Assembly (NCBI RefSeq): GCF_000620065.1
Contig: NZ_JHVI01000011.1
Span: forward strand, 42,868-106,867
DNA length: 64,000 nt
DNA from: Meiothermus cerbereus DSM 11376
Lineage (GTDB): Bacteria > Deinococcota > Deinococci > Deinococcales > Thermaceae
Direction: 5' to 3'
Shown: positions 38,508 through 45,688 of the stretch, in pieces
How positions within the stretch are numbered: the stretch's first letter is position 1
How the letters are laid out: each line of letters starts with the position of its first letter
The notes under the pieces: generated by a model
The model's database searches: none
What the model was told of the DNA's origin: nothing
What the model saw: only the letters and a program-made list of their open reading frames with translations
Made by a program: the position numbers and the translations under genes

Positions 38508-38918
38508 ATGCCCATCCGCGAATTCCGTATGGCCGACTACTCCAGCGTGCTGGCCCTCTGGCAGAATGCGGGCCTGGAAATAAACCCCTCCGATAGCTTT
38601 GAGGGCCTGCAAAAAAAGCTCGAGCGCGACCCCGACTTGTTTTTGGTGGTGGAGGAGGACGGCCAGATTCTGGGGGCTTTGCTGGCAGGCTACGACGGGC
38701 GGCGGGGCTGGCTGTACCACATGGCCATCCATCCCTTTGGTCAGGGGCAGGGCTGGGGTAAGCGGATGATGGAGGAGCTCGAGGCCCGCCTAAAAGCCAA
38801 AGGCTGCCAGAAACTCAACCTTCTGGTCGAGCCTTCTTACGCCGGAGCCCAGGACTTCTTCGAGCGGCTGGGCTACCGCCGCGACGACCTCATTTTTATG
38901 GAGAAGTGGCTGAGCTGA
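38508..38918 (+). CDS. GNAT family acetyltransferase (YpeA-like)
   Basis: 136 residues: IREFRMADYSSVLALWQNAG at the N-terminus, the beta4 strand LVVEEDGQILGALLAGYDG, the acetyl-CoA loop HPFGQGQGWGKRMMEELEAR and the late PSYAGAQDFFERLGYRRDDL. It is closest in pattern to YpeA/RimI-like single-domain acetyltransferases; the target is unknown. TAGTCT (38493-38498) is 9 nt before ATG 38508, with GGAGG in between, so either leaderless or SD initiation is possible. Confidence 0.88.
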   Translation: MPIREFRMADYSSVLALWQNAGLEINPSDSFEGLQKKLERDPDLFLVVEEDGQILGALLAGYDGRRGWLYHMAIHPFGQGQGWGKRMMEELEARLKAKGCQKLNLLVEPSYAGAQDFFERLGYRRDDLIFMEKWLS

Positions 38919-39054
38919 ACCAGGTCTGGCTCCATCGCTGCAGCGTAGAACACAGGAACCCGAACCGGCAGGTTTGGCGGCCTCGGTTCCGCTGATGTGC
39001 TGTGGGAGAAGGGGTGGGGCTGCTGGGTTTTGCTCTCTTTTCACAACCAGGTAA

Positions 39055-39179
39055 TACCAGATTCGGTTAGTTCGTCACCGAACGGTGACGAACTAACCCG
39101 ACCGAAGGGAGTGCTCTAGGATTCAAAAAGATAGCCTCTTAGCGCTTTTTGTTTGAAGATTATCTTTTTGAATCCGGTA
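39055..39179 (+). mobile_element. 125-bp MITE, copy 3
   Basis: Identical ends and length to copy 1 with a perfect TAA duplication at 39052-39054 and 39180-39182. It lies 59 nt upstream of the Fic gene start; the Fic frame happens to stay open into the element (reading MFEDYLFESGI from a TTG), but the promoter and ATG lie downstream of it. Confidence 0.93.
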
Positions 39180-39238
39180 TAAGGGCCATTGTGTTTGTCA
39201 GATTGGCGGGAATCCCAATTTCATATTACAATGAGATA

Positions 39239-40351
39239 ATGTCGATAAAAAAGGGCAAATTGGCCGATTTGGGGTTTGACCCATCTGACATAGTTGCAGA
39301 GCGCAAAGCGCTATTGGATCGGCTGGGCGGGCTTACGGCAGGGCTGCTATCGGTGCGCAACGAGGAGTGGTTGTACATGCTGCAAGAGGACACCCGCCAC
39401 TCGCTAGCCATCGAGGGGCATTTTGCCACCGAGCAGCAACTTAAGGCCGTGCTTCAGGGGCGCAGGAGTGGCCCCGAGATCGTTAATTACTTTCGCACTG
39501 CACAAAGCCTTTACGACTTGGCGTTGCAATACCACCTCGAGGGCCAGACGCACCTCGACCTGGCGCTGATTCGCCACATCCATAGCGAACTCTGGCGTGA
39601 GCTTGCACCCGACAGGGGGCGTTTTGCGACGGGGGGTGAGGCTCGGGTCATACAGGGGGCCAGGGTAAGTCCGCCTACCTACGATGTGGAAGAGTACATG
39701 CGGGCTTTCGTGCGGGTGACGCTGGAGCTTCTGCATAAGTACCCCATTTTGAAAGCCCTGGCTCGCTCACACACCCTTTTCGAGGCCATACACCCATTCA
39801 AGGACGGCAACGGACGGGCTGGACGGATTCTGCTGTGCTACCTGGCGATCAACCAAGGCTACGTACCCATTGTGATCAAGGGATTGAGCGAGGGCGAGCG
39901 CAATGTCTACTACCAGGCCCTCGAGGCGGCCGACCGGGGCTTCCACCGGGGCTTTCCTCCCCCGAAGCCGCACCAGCTGTTGGAGCGACTGGAGGAAGGG
40001 GACTTTACCCCGCTAGAGCAGTTGCTGCTCGAAGGTATGCTGCCCCGTCTGGATCAGACCATTGCCCTAACCCTGGCAGCTCGAACCCCTTTGATGGACT
40101 TGGAGGAGGTAGCCAAGGTGCTGGGCGTGCATAGGGGCACGCTATACCAGTGGCGTAAGCGCGGGCGTTTGATTGTGCTCAAGCGACAGGGACGGCGCAC
40201 CGGTTTGCTAAGCCACCCGTGGCTCTTCCTGGGAACCCAGGATACCCCGGCCCAAACCCCGGAACACTTCCCCCCCATCCGCGAAAGCCAAGCAGGCCAG
40301 GCCACCAGTCTGTTCGACGCCGTGGTACAAAACACTGCCAATACCCGCTAG
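39239..40351 (+). CDS. Fic-domain protein with N-terminal inhibitory motif
   Basis: 370 residues. The Fic core HPFKDGNGRAGR is at 185-196 with catalytic His185. The inhibitory S-x-x-x-E-G motif (Ser55 to Gly60, SLAIEG) is N-terminal, making it a class II Fic protein that autoinhibits AMP transfer. The C-terminal part has a MerR-like HTH (LEEVAKVLGVHRGTLYQWRK) that may read DNA. Fic proteins AMPylate or otherwise modify target proteins, and related ones act in toxin-antitoxin systems. TACAAT (39227-39232) is 6 nt before ATG 39239, giving a leaderless start; TTGGCG at 39203 is a fair -35. Confidence 0.92.
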   Translation: MSIKKGKLADLGFDPSDIVAERKALLDRLGGLTAGLLSVRNEEWLYMLQEDTRHSLAIEGHFATEQQLKAVLQGRRSGPEIVNYFRTAQSLYDLALQYHLEGQTHLDLALIRHIHSELWRELAPDRGRFATGGEARVIQGARVSPPTYDVEEYMRAFVRVTLELLHKYPILKALARSHTLFEAIHPFKDGNGRAGRILLCYLAINQGYVPIVIKGLSEGERNVYYQALEAADRGFHRGFPPPKPHQLLERLEEGDFTPLEQLLLEGMLPRLDQTIALTLAARTPLMDLEEVAKVLGVHRGTLYQWRKRGRLIVLKRQGRRTGLLSHPWLFLGTQDTPAQTPEHFPPIRESQAGQATSLFDAVVQNTANTR

Positions 40352-40379
40352 CGTGACATCCAGCAACCACTCGACTTAG

Positions 40380-40426
40380 AGCGGTTCCCATTGGTGAGGG
40401 GCTCAACGACGATGAAGAGCGCTCTA
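40380..40426 (-). repeat. TAGAG repeat family, copy E (partial)
   Basis: On the minus strand TAGAGCGCTCTTCATCGTCG then TTGAGCCCC begins exactly at the stop codon (40424-40426) of the DUF5317 gene. It matches the left end of copies B and D; the right end is not recognisable. Confidence 0.55.
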
Positions 40427-41056
40427 GAAACTCAAATCTATCTCCAAATCTTCCTGGGCTTTACGCCTGGCTGCCAAAGCCCCGCCCACAATAGTGAGCA
40501 CAATGCCCACCATCAGATACACGTCCCCCAGGCTAATCACGTTGGTATATCCCAGTAGGCGCACCGGAATCACGTCGGCCAGAAACCAAAGCGGCGTGGA
40601 ACTGGTCATCAGGGTATGTACCGCGTCGTACTGCTCTTGGAGTTTAGGCAGGTAAGACTCCATCCCTACTTTGTACAGCGCTTCGCTGCTAACGGGCATA
40701 TGCCCTTTGTTGGCGAAAATAACCAGTGCGTTACACAATAGCCCGAGCCCCACAAACCATAGCCCGCGCAGGTGGGTGTTGACCCACAACCCGTATCCCA
40801 CCAGCAGCAGCACCAGGGTTTTTGCCACAGGGCCTGCAATGCTGGGGGCGATCAGGCCGCGCGAGGTGGCGTAGGCCAGACTGCCCTCGAGCCCCGCCGC
40901 CACCACGAAGACCCAGGCTACTTTTAGCTCGAGGTTGGCGATGTCGCGGAGGCTGGCTCGGAGGGCGAGAGCGAGGGCGATTCCGATGAGTGCGCTGGCA
41001 AGGTATAGCGTCGTAAAAACTCCTTCCGATCTTTCCAGATGAGATTTTCTCGCCAC
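40424..41056 (-). CDS. DUF5317-like membrane protein
   Basis: 210 residues with five hydrophobic segments. The pattern GLLCNALVIFANKGHMPVS followed by a lumenal stretch and FLADVIPVRLLGYTNVISLG is typical of DUF5317 proteins, whose function is unknown. The only start codon is GTG 41056, giving a 133-nt overlap with the HD-GYP gene; AAGGAG lies 34 nt further in, but no start codon follows it. It is translationally coupled to the phosphodiesterase, so a sensory or partner role is possible. Confidence 0.75.
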   Translation of the reverse strand: MARKSHLERSEGVFTTLYLASALIGIALALALRASLRDIANLELKVAWVFVVAAGLEGSLAYATSRGLIAPSIAGPVAKTLVLLLVGYGLWVNTHLRGLWFVGLGLLCNALVIFANKGHMPVSSEALYKVGMESYLPKLQEQYDAVHTLMTSSTPLWFLADVIPVRLLGYTNVISLGDVYLMVGIVLTIVGGALAARRKAQEDLEIDLSF

Positions 41057-42309
41057 AGGGCCTCGAAGTGCTTTACCACCTGCGGGTCGAACTGCCGCCC
41101 CGCCTGCACAATTATCTCATTCAGGGCTTCCTGGGGGGTTTTGGCGGGGCTATAGGCCCGGCCCGCAGTCATCGCTTCGTAGGCATCGGCCAGCGCGACA
41201 ATGCGTGCCCAAAGCGGAATGGCCTCCTCCTTGAGCCTGCCGGGGTAGCCACTGCCGTCCCACCGCTCGTGGTGGTGCATGATAACCCCCTGCACCTCTT
41301 TAGACAGGCGGTGCTTCATGGGGCTCAGCACCTCCAATCCTTTGTTGGGGTGGGTTTTGATGAGCTCAAACTCCTCTTCGGTCAGCTTGCTGGGCTTGAG
41401 CAGAATAGAGTCCGGGATGGCCACCTTGCCGATGTCGTGTATGCGGGCTGCATAGGTAATGCGCTTTACATCGTGCTCGTCGAAGCCCATCCGCTCTGCA
41501 ATGCTTTTGACAATGGCCGCCACCCGCTCCGAGTGCAGCCTTGTGTAGGGGTCTTTGGCATCCAGCGTAGAGACCAGCACCTCGATAGTGTCGTCGAAAG
41601 ACTCCTCGACCTTTACCTTTTCGTCCCAGTAAAAGCTCGAGAAATAGAGCAACAGCATCATGAGCAGCACCGTAAACCCACCCCACCCCGCAATCAGGGG
41701 CGTCTGGTAGGCCTTGGCCAGCAGCAAGGCCACCGGTGCTTGCACCAGGTAGCTCATCCAGAGCCAGCTATAGTTTTCGAACCACACCTTGCGCAGACTG
41801 GCCCCGCTGGCCAGGTGAATCACATATGTGACGGTGCCTACATTGACCAGAAAGTACACAAGGGATGCTACAAGGATGCCCGTTATCTCGCGCAGGTGGG
41901 GGTCAAGGTTCAACTGCGTTTGCGACGCCCACCAGACCCAGGCCGCAAGGCCGGTGGCCAGGGCCGATTGTGTTCTGTTAAATAGATCTTTGTACCAGGG
42001 GTAGTCGGGTTTGCCAAAGTTTTTGCTAATGCTGAAGATAAAAACCAGGGCCGGGGCCAGCCAGGGAGGAAAGAGGGTTACGGCGGCGAGGTTCACCACA
42101 AAAGCATGTGACATAGTAGCCCCTAAGGGCAACTTGACGATTGTCCACCTCGCCAGCCATACCAGCCCAGCCCAAAAAGCCAGGTCGAGGGCGTTTAGGG
42201 TATAGCCATCCGCTGGAAGCCTGGATAAAAAAAACACCAGGCCGAAAAAGACCACCAGCAGGCCCAGGATGAACAGCAGGATGCGGGGCGGCGGCAGCGA
42301 AACCTTCAC
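40924..42309 (-). CDS. HD-GYP domain membrane protein, probable c-di-GMP phosphodiesterase
   Basis: 461 residues. The N-terminal half has about seven membrane segments (LLFILGLLVVFFGLVFFL onward). The cytoplasmic HD-GYP domain starts near residue 235: HSERVAAIVKSIAERMG, RIHDIGKVAIPD (HD), HPNKGLEVLSPM, MHHHERWDGSGYPGRLK (the GYP motif) and ADAYEAMTAGRAYSP. It would hydrolyse cyclic-di-GMP in response to a membrane signal. The minus-strand TAGACT (42316-42321) is 6 nt before GTG 42309: leaderless. The C-terminus is a Ser/Pro-rich tail. Confidence 0.93.
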   Translation of the reverse strand: MKVSLPPPRILLFILGLLVVFFGLVFFLSRLPADGYTLNALDLAFWAGLVWLARWTIVKLPLGATMSHAFVVNLAAVTLFPPWLAPALVFIFSISKNFGKPDYPWYKDLFNRTQSALATGLAAWVWWASQTQLNLDPHLREITGILVASLVYFLVNVGTVTYVIHLASGASLRKVWFENYSWLWMSYLVQAPVALLLAKAYQTPLIAGWGGFTVLLMMLLLYFSSFYWDEKVKVEESFDDTIEVLVSTLDAKDPYTRLHSERVAAIVKSIAERMGFDEHDVKRITYAARIHDIGKVAIPDSILLKPSKLTEEEFELIKTHPNKGLEVLSPMKHRLSKEVQGVIMHHHERWDGSGYPGRLKEEAIPLWARIVALADAYEAMTAGRAYSPAKTPQEALNEIIVQAGRQFDPQVVKHFEALWRENLIWKDRKEFLRRYTLPAHSSESPSLSPSEPASATSPTSS

Positions 42310-42331
42310 TGCCCCAGTCTAAAGGGGGCAC

Positions 42332-42368
42332 AAAAAAAAGCGGGTGCGAATTGCACATCCGCACCCGC
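42332..42368 (-). terminator. Intrinsic terminator of the 29-codon gene
   Basis: Minus strand GCGGGTGCG / CGCACCCGC (42340-42368) followed by eight T residues (A run 42332-42339). It lies 16 nt after the small gene's stop. Confidence 0.93.
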
Positions 42369-42383
42369 ACAAGCGTTACGTGA

Positions 42384-42473
42384 TTATTCCCAATTGGTGC
42401 CAGCGCCAGCAGCAACGGCCAGGGCAACCAGGGCGGCAACCAGGGTCATGATTTTGAAGGCGAGTTTTTTCAT
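42384..42473 (-). CDS. 29-residue hydrophobic peptide, unknown
   Basis: The frame encodes MKKLAFKIMTLVAALVALAV plus AAGAGTNWE. It looks like a bare Sec signal or one-helix membrane peptide: two lysines, a hydrophobic core, then a short polar tail. Expression is well supported: GGAGGAG 8 nt before the ATG, a promoter at 42536-42565, a palindrome over the -35 and a strong terminator right after. A secreted peptide signal, toxin-like peptide or membrane regulator are all possible; nothing decides between them. Confidence 0.7.
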   Translation of the reverse strand: MKKLAFKIMTLVAALVALAVAAGAGTNWE

Positions 42474-42535
42474 GTTTATCTCCTCCTAGACGGCTTGGAA
42501 GCGCTTTTGTTTTTTGACTTCCGGCCTTGTGGAAG

Positions 42536-42576
42536 ACAATACCCCACGACCCCCTGTACGGTCAATGCGTACAGGG
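42536..42576 (-). promoter_or_regulatory. Promoter and palindromic operator of the 29-codon gene
   Basis: On the minus strand TTGACC (complement of 42560-42565) and TATTGT (complement of 42536-42541) are 18 nt apart. CCCTGTACG (42552-42560) and CGTACAGGG (42568-42576) form a 9-7-9 perfect inverted repeat straddling the -35, a good candidate operator. Further out (42648-42670) GTAGACACCC occurs twice as a direct repeat. Confidence 0.65.
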
Positions 42577-42744
42577 ATACGTGCACTTGGTTTAGAATGT
42601 GCCTACATTACAATATACCTCAATTTTGTCTTGCCTACCGAAGTAGACACCCTAAGTGTAGACACCCCTTGCGAGGCAGGCTGTGATTTTTGCACCAAAA
42701 AAGGCGGCCAGGCGTTACGTGGCGCGGCTGGGCTTTGGGCAAAC

Positions 42745-42769
42745 AAAAAGGCTGCTCTGGACAGCAGCC
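42745..42769 (-). terminator. Intrinsic terminator
   Basis: Minus strand GGCTGCT / AGCAGCC (42750-42769) followed by TTTTTG. It closes the hypothetical gene at 42776-43132. Confidence 0.9.
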
Positions 42770-42775
42770 GTGGGT

Positions 42776-43132
42776 TCAAGATAGGGCCACATCGAAGGTG
42801 GTCTGGTCGAGGGTGAGCTCGAGCCGGTGTGCGGTTAGATCGCCCACAAACATGCGAAAACCTTTTTTGGGCGAAACCTTTGCGCTTTGCAGGGGGGTTC
42901 CTTCGGGGCTTATCAGGGTTATTTTGGCCGATCTAAAAGGGGCTCCGCCCTCGCGTAGCAACTGCCCGGCCAGCAGGGCCTGCTGGCCCTCTTGGCTGTA
43001 GCTAAGGTCGAAGTAGCAGTCGTCAACCTGATAAAGCCTGATCCAGCCGGGGCTGGAAGTGGCCGAGCGCACCCCTTGGTGGGCGCCGCTTTCGGAGGTC
43101 ATGATGAGAATGGCGCTTTGCCTCATATGCAT
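42776..43132 (-). CDS. Hypothetical protein beside a sigma-like gene
   Basis: 118 residues with no recognised domain. After a short N-terminus it shows a beta-rich pattern (FDLSYSQEGQQALLAGQLLR, ITLISPEGTPLQSAKVSPK, FRMFVGDLTAHRLELTLDQ) like a carboxypeptidase-regulatory-type or small Ig-like fold. TAGACA lies 6 nt before ATG 43132 on the minus strand. It is divergent from the sigma-region-4-like gene; similar beta proteins occur near anti-sigma genes elsewhere, but this link is inference. Confidence 0.6.
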   Translation of the reverse strand: MHMRQSAILIMTSESGAHQGVRSATSSPGWIRLYQVDDCYFDLSYSQEGQQALLAGQLLREGGAPFRSAKITLISPEGTPLQSAKVSPKKGFRMFVGDLTAHRLELTLDQTTFDVALS

Positions 43133-43230
43133 CTGCTTTGTCTAATGCCTTGCCGACGGTGTTTATCAAGCGATTAAAAGCAATCTGATTGGGGGGTGCA
43201 CAAACTGCGTTGTGGCACCAGATAAGTCAT

Positions 43231-43236
43231 TATAAT
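43231..43236 (+). promoter_or_regulatory. -10 box of the sigma-like gene
   Basis: TATAAT at 43231-43236, 24 nt before ATG 43260, with GTGGAG as SD at 43246-43251. A -35 (TTGTGG at 43210) is at a short 15-nt spacing. Confidence 0.6.
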
Positions 43237-43259
43237 CTAAAACAGTGGAGCGTTTATAG

Positions 43260-43913
43260 ATGCCTAAAAAAACCCCAGGACAATACTTTTTAAGCAAAGG
43301 TATTTCCCCAGGTCGGCTGGCCGATCATCTCGAGCAGCTTTATCCGCTCGAGCGCGAGGTTTTGCTGGCAAGGGCTACGGGCGAAACGTTGCGGGCCATT
43401 GGTCAGCGGCTCAACCTGACCCCGGAGGGGGTGCGCCAGGTGGAGATTCGGGCCCTAAAAAAGCTCCAGGAAGAAGATACGCCTGCACAAGTACAGGGTC
43501 GCCGCTTTCGCCTGGCGGTTGAGCACCGTCTTGGGGTGCCGCTCGAGACTGCTGTCAAGGAGCTACCTGAGCCCGAGCCTACCCTGGTTTTGGCTTACGC
43601 CAGGGGCGAGCCGGTGGCCGACCTGGCCCCAAAGCTGGGCCTGAGCATTACCGAGGCCACCGCCCTGCGCGATAGGGCCATAGCACGCTTGCTGGGCGAG
43701 GATCGGGGCTCGAGGGCCGGCAAGTGGGTCGAGCTAAAAGCAGCGGTGGTGGCAGCATTGCGCGAGAGCCCCCTCACCTATGACGACCTCGAGGCCCGCT
43801 TTCCCATGTCGCGCAGACGGCTGATGAAGCTGATGCTCGAGCTGGTGAACGAAGGCCAGGCCGAGCTAACCGACGAGTACCCATTCCGCTTTGCGAGTGC
43901 CCAACCCGCATGA
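43260..43913 (+). CDS. Sigma-70 region 4-like DNA-binding protein
   Basis: 217 residues. Residues about 26-70 form a clear region-4 HTH: LEREVLLARATGETLRAIGQ and RLNLTPEGVRQVEIRALKKL, as in the C-terminal domain of sigma-70 factors. A second HTH-like repeat lies at about 105-145 (PTLVLAYARGEPVADLAPKL, then SITEATALRDRAIARLL), and the C-terminus resembles a winged helix (LTYDDLEARFPMSRRRLMKL). Region 2 is missing, so it is not a complete sigma factor; it may be a regulator that contacts RNA polymerase. Confidence 0.75.
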   Translation: MPKKTPGQYFLSKGISPGRLADHLEQLYPLEREVLLARATGETLRAIGQRLNLTPEGVRQVEIRALKKLQEEDTPAQVQGRRFRLAVEHRLGVPLETAVKELPEPEPTLVLAYARGEPVADLAPKLGLSITEATALRDRAIARLLGEDRGSRAGKWVELKAAVVAALRESPLTYDDLEARFPMSRRRLMKLMLELVNEGQAELTDEYPFRFASAQPA

Positions 43914-44049
43914 GCAGGCCCTGACAACAGCTCCAGTCCTTTGGCCCACCTCAAACAAAAAGCTTCTGTGGGGCGCATGCTTAAACCCTTGTTGCGCCTC
44001 TCGTACTGAAAACGCGCACCTCGCTGCGATCGAACCCGGACAAACCAAC

Positions 44050-44079
44050 GCCCCCTTACGCAAAACCGCATAAGGGGGC
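44050..44079. repeat. Inverted repeat at the left edge of the integrated element
   Basis: GCCCCCTTA (44050-44058) pairs with TAAGGGGGC (44071-44079). It lies just outside the tRNA-Val 3'-end duplicate and could have been the original terminator of the tRNA operon on the minus strand, although no T run follows. The rest of 43914-44088 shows no gene. Confidence 0.5.
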
Positions 44080-44088
44080 ATCTGGATC

Positions 44089-44136
44089 TGGTGGGCGCGA
44101 TTGGACTCGAACCAACGACCCCTACCGTGTCAAAGT
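44089..44136 (-). repeat. attL: displaced 3' end of tRNA-Val
   Basis: 48 bp match the 3' half of the intact tRNA-Val at 50455-50502 (same orientation), including the CCA end, acceptor strand, T arm and anticodon region up to the anticodon stem. The three differences (44101, 44115 and 44135) include a pair that compensates in the T stem (ATTGG/CCAAC versus ACTGG/CCAGC). After 44136 homology stops. This is the typical duplicate left by a tRNA-targeting integrase. Confidence 0.9.
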
Positions 44137-44264
44137 GATAAGACTCTTTCCGAGGCGTTCTGTATAACGCTAGGATGACCCGCAATTTACGTGTCCGGGA
44201 CGCTAAAAATCAGATTGTTCTTCCTGCCGTTTTCCACCCCTTACTAAACCCCTTTACCCTTCCC

Positions 44265-44296
44265 GTTGCACCACGGTTGCACCACGGTTGCACCAC
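44265..44296 (+). repeat. Tandem arm-type repeats, left end
   Basis: GTTGCACCACG occurs three times head to tail (44265-44275, 44276-44286, 44287-44296 with the last base changed). The same motif is repeated at the right end next to the integrase (50386-50404). This arrangement fits integrase arm-binding sites. Confidence 0.8.
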
Positions 44297-44346
44297 ATGG
44301 GGAGAACGCATCTGTGCTGCCTAACGGCATAGGTGACTGTTGCAGG

Positions 44347-44375
44347 TTGCAGGAAGTGGCGGGTTGGTATAGAAT
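44347..44375 (+). promoter_or_regulatory. Promoter of the element's left operon
   Basis: TTGCAG (44347-44352) and TAGAAT (44370-44375) with 17 nt between. Transcription would start about 44382, some 180 nt before the first ATG at 44560, across a structured leader. Confidence 0.65.
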
Positions 44376-44381
44376 TTATCC

Positions 44382-44532
44382 ATCTGCTGGTAGGTGCCCC
44401 AGCCCGGTGGCCCAGGTGGCTGGCGCAAAGCGCAAGCTGGGAGCGTCGATCAGCGGAGAGCCCCAGAGGACGGGAGCCCTGGGCGAGGGAAAATCACCGC
44501 TGCTGCCCTCAGCGTTAGCGCTGGGGGTTTTT
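44382..44532 (+). ncRNA. Structured leader RNA with internal terminator
   Basis: Between the promoter and the first gene lie about 150 nt rich in self-complementary blocks (GGCCCAGGTGGCTGGCGC, GCGCAAGCTGGGAGC, CCCCAGAGG...CCCTGGGCG). They end in a terminator-like hairpin CCCTCAGCG-TTA-GCGCTGGGGG followed by TTTTT (44506-44532). It may be a free small RNA or an attenuator controlling the downstream replication operon. No known RNA family recognised. Confidence 0.5.
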
Positions 44533-44559
44533 GCTGCACCCCCGCGCAATCGAGGGGTT

Positions 44560-44790
44560 ATGGAACCAAAAAAACAATTGCTGGACGTGGCGGGGCTTCG
44601 AGGAGAGTATGGCCTGGCACGGGATGTGGCCTATGCGCTGGCAAAACGGTTGCCGCATGTGCGGGTGGGCACTCGCTACCTTGTAAGGAGGGCGGATGTA
44701 GACGACTTTCTCTCTCAAGCCGCCCACAAGCGCTGTGACCTCCGGGCCGAGTTGAAAGCCCCCGCCATGCAGGGCGGGGCTGAGGGTTAG
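44560..44790 (+). CDS. Excisionase-like HTH protein
   Basis: 76 residues: LLDVAGLRGEYGLARDVAYA, LAKRLPHVRVGTRYLVRRAD and VDDFL form the MerR/excisionase HTH_17 pattern, with the C-terminal VRRADVDDFL strand-helix typical of Xis or plasmid helix-turn-helix proteins. GAGGGG precedes ATG 44560; an in-frame run to 44266 passes through the leader RNA and is not coding-like. As first gene of the element it may direct excision or regulate the operon. Confidence 0.75.
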   Translation: MEPKKQLLDVAGLRGEYGLARDVAYALAKRLPHVRVGTRYLVRRADVDDFLSQAAHKRCDLRAELKAPAMQGGAEG

Positions 44791-44800
44791 GGGGTGTGCT

Positions 44801-45688
44801 GTGCGACGCTACGTAAAGTATAGCACCCCCGAGCCGGAAACGCTACTCTCGCGGCTGGCTAACGTCCACCCCGCCGGACAGGGTAGGTGGCTGGCCTGCT
44901 GCCCGGCTCATCCCGACCGTACCCCAAGCCTGAGCATTCGCGCGGTGGACGGTAAAGTTTTGCTTTACTGCTTCGCCGGCTGCTCGCCTGACGCGATACT
45001 CTCGGCTGTCGGGTTGTCTTGGCGGGATTTGTACTCGGGGGGTAGCAAGCCCTGGCTGGCCCCTGGCTACTACCGCTCAACCCCTACCCCTGAGCGCCCT
45101 ACAACCCCCTTCGAGGCCCGCGAGAAGTGGCAAAAGTGGTGGGATAGGGCAACGCCCAATCACCCCCTGCTCAGGGTATACCTACGTGCTCGAGGGTTGA
45201 GCATCACCCCACCCCCGACCCTGCGGCTGGCGACTTGGGAAGGCAAACACTTCATGCTCGCCCGCGTCCTTGATGCCAGGGGTGAGCTTTGTGGGATGCA
45301 CATAACCGAACTGCTGCCTGATGGCTCAGGACGGGTTAGTAAGCGCCTAGCGAAGGGCACACACCCCCTGGGTGGGAGTATCCGGCTTTATCCCTTCGAG
45401 GGCAGTACACCCCTGGCCCTGGCCGAGGGTATCGAAACTGGCCTTGCCGTCCACCAAGCCACCGGCTGGCCCGTATGGGCTTGTGTAAGCGCTATCGGAC
45501 TCGAGCGGGTACAGCTACCGGCTGAGGCCCTCGAGGTAGTGATTGCGGCTGACCATGACAAGGCCGGCCTCGAGGCCGCTAACGCCCTGGCCCGTAGGTT
45601 ACTCGGAGAGAACCGAAGGGTTCGGCTGGCTACTCCACCGCAGGCCGGCACCGATTGGTTGGACATGGTAGCAGGGGGTGTTGCGTGA
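44801..45688 (+). CDS. Zinc-finger/Toprim DNA primase-like protein
   Basis: 295 residues. The N-terminal zinc-finger region WLACCPAHPDRTPSLSI ... LLYCFAGCSPDAILSAVGL (about residues 31-71) is the CHC2-type primase finger. The C-terminal Toprim has the Glu motif PLALAEGIETGLAVHQATG and the DxD-like motif VVIAADHDKAGLEAANAL. This pairing is typical of phage P4-like and plasmid primases that start replication of mobile elements. GTG 44801 is 10 nt after the excisionase stop. It overlaps the ATPase gene by 4 nt. Confidence 0.88.
   Translation: MRRYVKYSTPEPETLLSRLANVHPAGQGRWLACCPAHPDRTPSLSIRAVDGKVLLYCFAGCSPDAILSAVGLSWRDLYSGGSKPWLAPGYYRSTPTPERPTTPFEAREKWQKWWDRATPNHPLLRVYLRARGLSITPPPTLRLATWEGKHFMLARVLDARGELCGMHITELLPDGSGRVSKRLAKGTHPLGGSIRLYPFEGSTPLALAEGIETGLAVHQATGWPVWACVSAIGLERVQLPAEALEVVIAADHDKAGLEAANALARRLLGENRRVRLATPPQAGTDWLDMVAGGVA

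Noticed and set aside
43914..44088. Possible rRNA fragment (CGCCTCTCGTACTG) left of the integrated element
   Set aside because: Only a short chance resemblance to 23S rRNA; no secondary structure or flanking match.
44089..44136. A second tRNA-Val gene
   Set aside because: Only the 3' part is present; D arm and 5' acceptor strand are missing, so it is an attachment-site duplicate and not a functional tRNA.
44265..44297. Tandem 11-bp repeats considered as a CRISPR array or plasmid iterons
   Set aside because: There are no spacers, and the same unit flanks the integrase at the other end, so integrase arm sites fit better. No CRISPR array or cas gene is in the window.
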